Positions 50,025-57,394 of a DNA stretch of 64,000 nt are shown here, in pieces. The stretch lies in assembly GCF_002355275.1 (NCBI RefSeq), contig NZ_CP023449.1:4752001-4816000 (forward strand), in the 5' to 3' direction. Origin of the DNA: Rhizorhabdus dicambivorans (lineage in GTDB: Bacteria; Pseudomonadota; Alphaproteobacteria; Sphingomonadales; Sphingomonadaceae). The notes under the pieces were generated by a model. That model was not told the DNA's origin. It ran no database searches and was given only the letters and a program-made list of their open reading frames with translations. Both the position numbers and the translations under genes were made by a program. Positions within the stretch are counted from its first letter, which is position 1, and the number at the start of each line of letters is the position of its first letter.

Positions 50025-52526
50025 TCAGAATTCGATCGGCACATCGACAAGTAGAGGCACCAGTGCGGCTACTGGGGTATAGAGGTCGACTTCGACAGTG
50101 GGTGTCTCAAGGCTAACCACCAGCGCGTAACGCGCTTCCTTATCGTATCTTCCGAGTGATTTGCGCTCGCGCCACCATCCTGAGATTGGATGGACATAGA
50201 GCGCATTTCTGGCTGCGAGTTCGACTGCAGGCCCCTCCCAAATATCAACATGCAGTGAGCCCGAGGAAATCTGTCTTTCGCCAAACAGCCAGCCGTCATT
50301 GATTTCATTGGCTGCGCGGGGTGCGTTGCGGTCGTAGCCTTCCGCATTGTTGCGGCGGTTAAAGTTGCCAAGCGTCTCGCGCGACCGTTTGAGATCAAAG
50401 CGCAGGCCGAATGACTGGTAACGTGCCGGGTCCAGGTTGGTCGCAAAGCTGGGGTTGGGTTCCACGAAGTAGGACAAGGCGACTTTCAATCTGACTCGGG
50501 TGTTGTCGAGCTGCTCAAGCACGTCCCGTGGCCAGGGAAGCTGGTAGATATGGGATTCGTTGAAGCGAACGCTCCCGCCTTCCATGCGAAACGGACGTAT
50601 CGTATTTTGTGCGACCAATGCGAGATCATCGACAGCGGAAGCCATTGCGCGACCGAGATCGGGAACACCATAGCCAAACCGCCTGAGGCAATCGGCCTTG
50701 TCACGCTTTGTCGCGCACTGCGCGACAAGCTGCCCCATATGGCCAGTCCAACGCGCACTGTGCACCATGAGCGCGCGGATCGTTTCCGGCCAATACTGCG
50801 GGTAGGCAGCAGTCAGCTGCGCCGCCATCCGGGCGGCCTGAGCAGTTGCCGCACTGGTTGCCCAGAATGCGTCCAGCGGTTTCTGATCGACAAGCCGAGA
50901 AGCCGTAAGGAGGGAAAGTGAGTCGAGTCCGGCCACCGCTTCGGTGCCGCTCGGGCTAAGCGCCCGGTTCCCGGCCTCGAATACGAGTTCGGGTTTGAAC
51001 GGAGACTGGCTGGTGTCCCAGAGGAAAGATGTCCTGCTGTAGGGACTGGCGGCACCAACCGGCGCCATGGGCGACCAAGTGTCGTAGCCGGCCTCGCCGA
51101 TCCCGGTCTTTTCGGTGTACCCGCCGATGGTGAGAGCATTCCACGCCTGGGACGGGTCTTCCGCCGGAAAGACATCGGCATCGGCGATCTCGGCAGCTGC
51201 GGAATTATCTGGAATATTGCCTGCGGACAGCAGGACGAGCCGCCGGGGCGGCGGGTTTTCAGGATCGTCGGATTCCGCGCCAGCCGCCGCCTGGTCGATG
51301 GCCGCGCTCCACGCCGTCGCGTCAGATCCGCTGCGTCCCTCGTTAGTGACCGCCATACAGAAGACACGATCGCGATCAGGGTTGTTGATCTCGGCGAGCA
51401 GGATGGCGCTTTGCGTGATTGGTCCATAGGAATGGGGGTCATTATCCGGCAAATCCGGGGGCGGCAGTATCTTTACCGATTCCAGACGGTGTTTGAGCTG
51501 GATCGGCTGATTGCCGGCTAGCGGGCCGACGAGATCCCCATGCAGGGCAAGTCCGGCCATCCCGGTCCCATGGCCGGCGCCGTGTTCATGATCGTCGCCG
51601 CCCCAGTCAGTGTCTATCGCCATCAGATCTTCTGGCGACAGAGCCGGTTCGATCAGGGGATGGGCGCGGTTGACCCCGGTGTCGAGCAGACAGACGGCCG
51701 GCGCGTCATTGCCGGGCCAGGTCACGCGCTCTGCGAGATCATCGATAAATGCGGGAACATCTTCCTTCAGATCCCGGGTGAACACCAAAGGACTGTCGCT
51801 CGCGCGGCGAAGCTCGGAAATCCCTGCGGTTGCGAATAGCAACATTTCGACCGATGCGCGGCGTCCGTATGCCGGGATCACCGTCGTTTCCGGGAAACGC
51901 AGGAAAGTATCAGGATTCCCGACATGCAGTCCCAGCATCGCAGCGCTGGCGAGAACTCTGTCGGTGCGGTCATTGAAGCACCAGAGAGCCCACCACATCT
52001 GCGCCTGGGGGTCTTCCGGCAGTGCCTCGGGAACATCGCGCCAGAAGCTTTGGAGGCGTGCCGCGCGAATATGCTCGATTGGTTCGACCCTGGTCTTCTT
52101 GGGCGGTGATCCCTTTTCGCTCAGTTCGCCGTTTGTATAATCCTCGAAGACCTGGGCGAATGCGTCGCGCATGTCGTCGGGAACGAACAGGGCAATACGG
52201 CGCACTCCGTTCTCATCAACTATCTCGGCGGCTTGACGTGTTCCTTCCCGTTGCCGTTCAAGGTTGGTGGCGTTAGCAGCCCTATTCAGCTCGACCTCAA
52301 TGAAAACACCGGCGGCAGGCTCAAGGCCGGCGGGCTGTTCGGGCAGGCCGCGTTGTCCTGCCTCCGCCTCGGCAAAGGCATTGCCTATTTCGGCGATGAG
52401 GCGGAGGCCATGATCCGCGCGGACCCTGTTCAGTGCGCGCTGCCGTGCATTGCTGCCCGGCGACTTGAATGCGCGACGCTGGGCAAGCGCGGTGATATCG
52501 ATATGCGGTCGGTTGTGTTCGCTCAC
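50025..52526 (-). CDS. ietS: Subtilisin-like S8 protease of an IetAS-type defence pair
   Basis: An 833-residue S8 protease with the triad in order: Asp282 (CLLDTGVNRAHP), His319 (GHGTGMAGLALHG) and Ser558 (ATSAATAQAARMAA). The N-terminal 270 residues have no recognised domain. There is no signal peptide, so it acts in the cytoplasm. It follows the AAA ATPase gene by five bases. This pair matches IetAS, first described as a plasmid stability/incompatibility locus of Agrobacterium Ti plasmids and later listed as an anti-phage system. Confidence 0.88.
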   Translation of the reverse strand: MSEHNRPHIDITALAQRRAFKSPGSNARQRALNRVRADHGLRLIAEIGNAFAEAEAGQRGLPEQPAGLEPAAGVFIEVELNRAANATNLERQREGTRQAAEIVDENGVRRIALFVPDDMRDAFAQVFEDYTNGELSEKGSPPKKTRVEPIEHIRAARLQSFWRDVPEALPEDPQAQMWWALWCFNDRTDRVLASAAMLGLHVGNPDTFLRFPETTVIPAYGRRASVEMLLFATAGISELRRASDSPLVFTRDLKEDVPAFIDDLAERVTWPGNDAPAVCLLDTGVNRAHPLIEPALSPEDLMAIDTDWGGDDHEHGAGHGTGMAGLALHGDLVGPLAGNQPIQLKHRLESVKILPPPDLPDNDPHSYGPITQSAILLAEINNPDRDRVFCMAVTNEGRSGSDATAWSAAIDQAAAGAESDDPENPPPRRLVLLSAGNIPDNSAAAEIADADVFPAEDPSQAWNALTIGGYTEKTGIGEAGYDTWSPMAPVGAASPYSRTSFLWDTSQSPFKPELVFEAGNRALSPSGTEAVAGLDSLSLLTASRLVDQKPLDAFWATSAATAQAARMAAQLTAAYPQYWPETIRALMVHSARWTGHMGQLVAQCATKRDKADCLRRFGYGVPDLGRAMASAVDDLALVAQNTIRPFRMEGGSVRFNESHIYQLPWPRDVLEQLDNTRVRLKVALSYFVEPNPSFATNLDPARYQSFGLRFDLKRSRETLGNFNRRNNAEGYDRNAPRAANEINDGWLFGERQISSGSLHVDIWEGPAVELAARNALYVHPISGWWRERKSLGRYDKEARYALVVSLETPTVEVDLYTPVAALVPLLVDVPIEF

Positions 52527-52531
52527 AGGGC

Positions 52532-53527
52532 TCAGCGCTTCACCGAGAACGCCGTTCGCATGGCCTGGCGCTCAGTGAGCTTGGCAACGACCTCCTGGGT
52601 GGTCGTCTGATTCCGCTGTTCGAGGATTGCAGTCTTCACGACCTCGTCTGCGGCGCGGGCAACTTCGGCCTGGCTGAGTCCGCGTGCCGCTTGCTCGATT
52701 GCTGTCCATGCCGCACGCTGGAACTTGAGCGGCTTGAGATTGGCCTTCATGACCGCACGGATCTGCGCGGCAGTCGGCATGTCAAATTCGAGGACGTCGT
52801 CGAACCGCCGGAGCAGAGCCCGATCGAGAAGTTCAGGATGGTTGGTCGCAGCGATGATCGGGCTGTCCGTCGAGGTCTTCTCCTCCATGAACTGGAGGAA
52901 GCTGTTCAGTACCCGGCGCATTTCGGCGACGTCGTTGGTCGCGGTGCGATGACCGCCGACGGCATCGAATTCGTCGAACAGATAGACCCCGCGCCGACGC
53001 CGGGTCTCGTCGAAAACCAGACGGAGTTTTGCGGCAGTCTCACCCATGTAGCGGGTAATCAGTGTTTCGAGGCGAATGATGAACAGCGGCAGTTTCAACT
53101 CACCGGCGATGGCCTCGGCGGTCATGGTCTTGCCTGATCCGGGCGGGCCGACGAACAGGAGGCTTCTCGATGGAACCTTGCCATGCTCGCGCAGCCAATC
53201 GCGTTTACGTTGCTGCAGGAGCATCGCATTGAGCCTTTCGGACACCGCCGAACTCAGAATGACATCCTGAAGATCAACCACGGGATCGCGATAATCGAGC
53301 AGTCCTTCGAGATCGCCGCGCGGCGCGGCAAAGGACACGGGAATGGATGGCTTGACCCCGCCCGCACCGCGCGCGGCATCGACCGCGGAACGGAGCTCGT
53401 TTGCGGTATCGCGGTGACCCTGACGTGCTTCCGAGGCAGCGACCTGCAAGGCGATAGAATAGAACTGCGCGTCGTCACCTTCGGCGCGACTGCGTAACAT
53501 CGCCAGTATTTGCTTGGCGTTCGACAT
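52532..53527 (-). CDS. ietA: AAA+ ATPase of an IetAS-type defence pair
   Basis: A 331-residue AAA+ protein. Walker A VGPPGSGKT has Lys133, Walker B YLFDEFDAVG has Asp185-Glu186, and the sensor-1 region is PIIAATNHPELLD with an Arg finger in ALLRRFDDVLEF. The N-terminal 90 residues are helical. It precedes the S8 protease gene, as in IetAS. The ATPase probably senses infection or holds the protease in check; this is not established here. Confidence 0.88.
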   Translation of the reverse strand: MSNAKQILAMLRSRAEGDDAQFYSIALQVAASEARQGHRDTANELRSAVDAARGAGGVKPSIPVSFAAPRGDLEGLLDYRDPVVDLQDVILSSAVSERLNAMLLQQRKRDWLREHGKVPSRSLLFVGPPGSGKTMTAEAIAGELKLPLFIIRLETLITRYMGETAAKLRLVFDETRRRRGVYLFDEFDAVGGHRTATNDVAEMRRVLNSFLQFMEEKTSTDSPIIAATNHPELLDRALLRRFDDVLEFDMPTAAQIRAVMKANLKPLKFQRAAWTAIEQAARGLSQAEVARAADEVVKTAILEQRNQTTTQEVVAKLTERQAMRTAFSVKR

Positions 53528-53707
53528 CTATTCTACTCGCTCATCCCCTCGCGTCGATAAATCGGCGACGCGCTATGCGATACGTGAAGGCTCCGAAAAA
53601 TAGAAGCGCCATTGTCACTCCAGGCATGCCTGATGCCCTGCGCTGGTGAGATTGTGCCACCTCATCTGGCGAAAGCCCGGCCAACCCACACAACGTGCGG
53701 CGTGGCA

Positions 53708-54031
53708 TCATGTCGCCTCGACTGTGTGAGCCACGAAAGCCAGGCCCAGACGCTTACGGACCGCGCCAAAGATGGCGGAGATGTTGTCCATGCTTGGATT
53801 GCCCTGAGCAGAGAGCATGCGGTGCAGGCTTTTGCTCGGCCGATTGGTCTCGGCGGCAAGCTGCTCGAACCCAACCGAGGCGTTGACAAGGTCGCGCAAG
53901 ATCAGGCGCGCAATCTGCGGCTCACCGTTGAGGAAAGTTGTTGCAGCGTCGTCGAGCATGGCTCTGGCGAAAGCCGGATCGCGGGCCACCCTTTCCTTGA
54001 TTGCCTCGGTAAAATTCCGCGTCAGCGCCAC
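53708..54031 (-). CDS. HigA-like HTH DNA-binding protein
   Basis: The GTG at 54031 gives a 107-residue protein (VALTRNFTEAIKERVARDP). The C-terminal HTH (SVGFEQLAAETNRPSKSLHRMLSAQGNPSMDNISAIFGAVRKRLGL) is of the HigA/antidote type. No RelE- or HigB-like toxin gene is adjacent, so it is either an orphan antitoxin-like regulator or controls the IetAS genes downstream. An ATG at 54073 is another possible start. Confidence 0.75.
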   Translation of the reverse strand: MALTRNFTEAIKERVARDPAFARAMLDDAATTFLNGEPQIARLILRDLVNASVGFEQLAAETNRPSKSLHRMLSAQGNPSMDNISAIFGAVRKRLGLAFVAHTVEAT

Positions 54032-54066
54032 GTCTTTGCCCTTTGAGCATAACCTGCGGAAAAATA

Positions 54067-54082
54067 GTAACATATACGTTAC
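54067..54082. promoter_or_regulatory. Near-palindromic operator upstream of the HTH gene
   Basis: GTAACATATACGTTAC has arms GTAAC/GTTAC around a TATA centre, with one mismatched pair. It lies 36 bases before the GTG of the HTH gene and just after the integrase stop, a good place for autoregulation. Confidence 0.5.
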
Positions 54083-54089
54083 CATTTCA

Positions 54090-55358
54090 TCAAGCGGCGA
54101 GATTGACGCGTCGCAGCCCTGCCGCGCCCTCGTCGAGCAGGCGGGCAATTTCGTCCGAGGTCCGCCGGACGGCGAGCTTCAGTGCCTCGTCGATATGGAT
54201 GTAGTCCTGCGTCACATTCTGGGATGCATGGCCGAGCATGGCGCGGATCGTCAGTTCGGTGAACCCGAGTTCGCCAGCGATGCTGGCGAAAGTGTGGCGC
54301 AAGGTGTGCAGCGTCGCGCCCTCGATCCCGGCCAATCGGCAGACGCGAATGAAGCAGGCGCTGGAGGCCTGATAAGGACCAGTGCCGGTCAGCGAAGGAA
54401 AGACGTGGGGATTGCCGGCGATCTCCGCCTGCACCAGCACAACCCGGAGCGCCTCCGGTCCGATCGCACGCACCTGGGCGTCTGTCTTGGTGTCGGGGAA
54501 AGCGACAAACCCGCCTTCGGCATGAACCCACGCCCGCTTCATCGCTTGGCCTTCCTCGCGCCGGAAGCCGGTCAGCGCCAGGAGCCGGACAACCGCAAGA
54601 GCGGTCGGGTTCTCTCCGTTGCGTTCAGCATAGGCCATAGCCTTGCCCAGCGCGGTGATCTCGGTCGAGCTGAGGCGCCGGGTCTTCTTTTTGGTCGCCA
54701 GCTTCTTCGCGCCTCGTGTGGGATGTTCAGTCAGCAATCCTTTGTGCTTGGCATGACCCAGGATCGCCTGAAGCGTGCCAAGGCAGCGCGCCGCAACGCC
54801 GGGGCCGCCAGCAGCCTTGCCGCCGCGCCCGCCGCCGCGCGCCTTGGCGGTCTTGCCGTCCCGCACATCGGACTGCATCTGCTCCACTTCGGCGATGGTC
54901 AAATGCTTGGCGTGTCGCTTGCCCAGCAGAGGCTTGATGTGCGTGTTGATCCGGCTCTCGTCCATCTTGAGCGAGGACTCCTTGATCGGCCGGTTCTTGC
55001 GTCCAAGGATGTTCCCGGCGCGAGCCTCGGTCAGATACCAGTCGCACATCTGGGAAACAGTCATCCCCTTTCGGGCTTCGTGGACTGTCACGGCCGGGTC
55101 TTCGCCAGCCGCGACTTCGCCGAGCTTGATTTTCGCCAGGTCGCGCGCGCGTTCGACGGTGATGACCCCATATCGGCCGATATTGATCCGCCGCTTGATG
55201 CCCTCGGCATTGCGGTACTGGACGATGAAGGTCTTGAGCCCTGACGGCAAAGCCCGAACACCGAAGCCCCGGATCTCGCTATCCCACAAGACTGCCTGTG
55301 GCTGTCCATCCGCGCTGAAGGCATCGACCGAGCGCTTGTTGATCTTGGCAGTCGGCAT
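54090..55358 (-). CDS. int: Tyrosine integrase of the ICE/genomic island
   Basis: The ATG at 55358 gives a 422-residue integrase. An N-terminal DUF4102-type arm-binding domain (VLWDSEIRGFGVRALPSGLKTFIVQYR) is followed by a SAM-like core-binding domain and a catalytic domain with Arg (LTGFRREE), HxxR (LHTLRHTFAS), His (MLGHASQNV) and Tyr386 (TQDYIHID). A Gly/Ala-rich insertion lies near residue 180. P4-type integrases insert at tRNA 3' ends, and the partial tRNA-Gly is 182 bases upstream. Confidence 0.93.
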   Translation of the reverse strand: MPTAKINKRSVDAFSADGQPQAVLWDSEIRGFGVRALPSGLKTFIVQYRNAEGIKRRINIGRYGVITVERARDLAKIKLGEVAAGEDPAVTVHEARKGMTVSQMCDWYLTEARAGNILGRKNRPIKESSLKMDESRINTHIKPLLGKRHAKHLTIAEVEQMQSDVRDGKTAKARGGGRGGKAAGGPGVAARCLGTLQAILGHAKHKGLLTEHPTRGAKKLATKKKTRRLSSTEITALGKAMAYAERNGENPTALAVVRLLALTGFRREEGQAMKRAWVHAEGGFVAFPDTKTDAQVRAIGPEALRVVLVQAEIAGNPHVFPSLTGTGPYQASSACFIRVCRLAGIEGATLHTLRHTFASIAGELGFTELTIRAMLGHASQNVTQDYIHIDEALKLAVRRTSDEIARLLDEGAAGLRRVNLAA

Positions 55359-55374
55359 CGTTACGACTCCATTT

Positions 55375-55419
55375 GGAGACAAAGCTCAAATCGAGGCTTT
55401 CTGTCTCCGTATTGTCTCC
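55375..55419. repeat. Heptamer repeats upstream of the integrase (possible arm sites)
   Basis: GGAGACA (55375-55381) and its inverse TGTCTCC at 55402-55408 and 55413-55419 lie between the integrase start and the attachment site. The inverted pair extends through AAGC/GCTT. They could bind the integrase N-terminal domain or an excision factor. The remainder of 55359-55539 holds no gene that I can see. Confidence 0.4.
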
Positions 55420-55539
55420 AATTTTTGCCGTTTCGTGGCGATTTGGAGGCTACGGCGTCGTAAGCGAGGTTGCAACAACTAACGGAATTACCGTGCTATT
55501 TCGTAGATTCGGCTAGGCTGGCGAAATGGCTTGAATCGT

Positions 55540-55584
55540 TTTGCCAAGGTTGGGGTCGAGGGTTCGAATCCCTTCGCCCGCTCC
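55540..55584 (+). tRNA. 3' part of tRNA-Gly(GCC): attachment-site copy at ICE right end
   Basis: The 45 bases from TTGCCAAGGTTGG through the T arm (GAGGGTTCGAATCCCTT) and CGCCCGCTCCA are the anticodon loop to 3' end of a tRNA-Gly(GCC) gene. Upstream bases do not supply the GCGGGCG acceptor strand or D arm, so it is not a functional gene. A 3' fragment like this marks the att site distal to the intact tRNA gene, which should lie left of the window. The island therefore extends leftward. Confidence 0.85.
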
Positions 55585-55765
55585 AGTTTTCAAGGGTTTT
55601 CGATAAACCCCGTAGCCAAAATCCCAAAATTCATCATGTTCGGATCGTGTGCGGATTCAGGATATTGTTCGCCAGGGCGATCGATCGCGCCATGGTGACC
55701 TTGACGCCGTCAGTGCCTGGCTGGGCGGCACGGCCTTGCGGCGCTGCGGTGATTGGGAGGGACGC

Positions 55766-56299
55766 GTGAGGACAAGGTTCGATCCGCAGGGAGCGCTAGG
55801 CCCATCCGCACGGATCGAAGCGCTGGCGGAGCAATTCCACACACCCCTGAAAACCTATTTTGAACGCCGCGCTCGCACGCCGGAAGACGCGGAAGACCTA
55901 ACCCAGGAGGTCTTTGTCCGGCTGTTGCATCGATCCGGCGCTGACGAGATCGACAATGTCGCCAGCTTCATCTTCGTCACCGCGGCCAACCTTCTCAAGG
56001 ATTATTACCGTTCCCATGCCCGTCGTGGGCAGATGCAATCCACCGAAGGGCTCGATTTCGTCAGCCTCGCACCAAATCCGGCGCAGCAGGCTGAGGGTAA
56101 GGCCGAGATCGGCGTCTTACTGAAGGCGATCCAGGCGCTGCCGCCAAAATGTCGCGCTGTGTTCGTGATGCACCGCTTCGACGAGCTGCGACACACAGAG
56201 ATTGCACGGAGGTTGGGAATTAGCGTCTCCATGGTCGAAAAGCATATCGCCGCGGCGATCAGGCAGTTGCGGGAAACGCTGGACGGCGGCCATGCGTAA
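55766..56299 (+). CDS. FecI-like ECF sigma factor
   Basis: The GTG at 55766 has GGGAGG five bases upstream and gives 177 residues; the longer open frame starts in the att region. Region 2 (YFERRARTPEDAEDLTQEVFVRLL) and region 4 (LPPKCRAVFVMHRFDELRHTEIARRLGISVSMVEKHI) are of the FecI type. It overlaps the FecR gene by eight bases and probably controls the TonB receptor gene downstream. Confidence 0.92.
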   Translation: MRTRFDPQGALGPSARIEALAEQFHTPLKTYFERRARTPEDAEDLTQEVFVRLLHRSGADEIDNVASFIFVTAANLLKDYYRSHARRGQMQSTEGLDFVSLAPNPAQQAEGKAEIGVLLKAIQALPPKCRAVFVMHRFDELRHTEIARRLGISVSMVEKHIAAAIRQLRETLDGGHA

Positions 56300-57302
56300 G
56301 GCGTCGACCCTCTACGGCGACATCCACGAGGCTGCCGCCTATTGGTATGCGCGCATGTCGTCGGACGTGAAGCTGCCCGATGATCAGGCCGCCTTTGACG
56401 GCTGGATATCGCAACGGCCGGAACATGCCGAGGCCTATGCCGAAGCCTGCGCCACCGCCGCCAGCTTCGCGGCGCTGACCGGTCATCCGGAAGTGGAGGC
56501 CCTGCGGGTCGAGGCCCTACTCCTGGAGGAGCAGCGGCGGCGGCCGCTGTTGGCGCGGATAGGCTCGATGGGAACCGCTGCGGGCCTCATGGCCGCAGCC
56601 GCGGCATTCCTGTTCTACCTGCTATCGGTTCCTACCGAGACGGGGGTCTGGCAGACCGCCCCTGGCCAGACGCGGCAAATCGCGCTGAGCGACGGCAGCA
56701 CGGTCGTGCTGGGATCGGACTCCAGGCTGGAGATACGGTTTCGACGCACGGGGCGCGATCTGGAGATCGGCCGGGGGCAGGCCTATTTCGACGTGGCGCA
56801 CGACTCGACGCGGCCTTTCGTGGTGGCGGCGGATGGCCGCAGGGTCACGGCGCTGGGAACCGCCTTCGATGTCCGGTCCTATCCCAACGACACGACCGTC
56901 ACCCTGGTGCGGGGCCGTGTGGAGATCGCCCGCGAGGATGGAAGCCGCGAGGCGCTGCTGATGCCAGGCCAGCAGTTCAGGGCTGCCTCCGGCGGCACCT
57001 CGGTGCGCGACGTCGATGGCGTGGCCGAGACGTCCTGGCGGGTGGGCCGGCTGGAGTTCCAGAACATATCGCTCGTCGATGCGGTGACGGAATTCAATCG
57101 CAGCGCGCCGCAGTCGATCGTCATCGCGGACACGCGGCTTGCCGATCTCCGCCTGTCCGGCGTGTTTCGTGCCGATGACGCATATGGGTTCGCAATGGCC
57201 CTCGTTCCCGCCTACCCGATCACCGCGACCCGTCAGAGTTCCGGCGACATCGTCCTGCGCTACAGGGACGGTGCGAGGAGCGGCGGATCCGCCGGCCGCT
57301 AA
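56292..57302 (+). CDS. FecR-like anti-sigma transducer
   Basis: A 336-residue protein: an N-terminal cytoplasmic DUF4880 part (EAAAYWYARMSSD then AAFDGWISQRPEHAEAYA), one membrane helix near residues 95-115, and a periplasmic FecR domain (GQTRQIALSDGSTVVLGSDSRLEI; RPFVVAADGRRVTALGTAFDVR). It passes a signal from the receptor's STN domain to the sigma factor. Confidence 0.93.
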   Translation: MRKASTLYGDIHEAAAYWYARMSSDVKLPDDQAAFDGWISQRPEHAEAYAEACATAASFAALTGHPEVEALRVEALLLEEQRRRPLLARIGSMGTAAGLMAAAAAFLFYLLSVPTETGVWQTAPGQTRQIALSDGSTVVLGSDSRLEIRFRRTGRDLEIGRGQAYFDVAHDSTRPFVVAADGRRVTALGTAFDVRSYPNDTTVTLVRGRVEIAREDGSREALLMPGQQFRAASGGTSVRDVDGVAETSWRVGRLEFQNISLVDAVTEFNRSAPQSIVIADTRLADLRLSGVFRADDAYGFAMALVPAYPITATRQSSGDIVLRYRDGARSGGSAGR

Positions 57303-57394
57303 ATATTTCTCGGTTCACCTGAGGGTCGGCCAGACTGCGGCGTCCTTCCTTCCACAACCAGGGCGATCAACGCCCGGGAGAGGGAGGATCCGAC

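Noticed and set aside
55505-55584. A complete tRNA gene ending in CCA
   Set aside because: Only the bases from the anticodon loop onward fit tRNA-Gly(GCC). The upstream bases give no GCGGGCG acceptor strand or D arm, so it is a 3' fragment.
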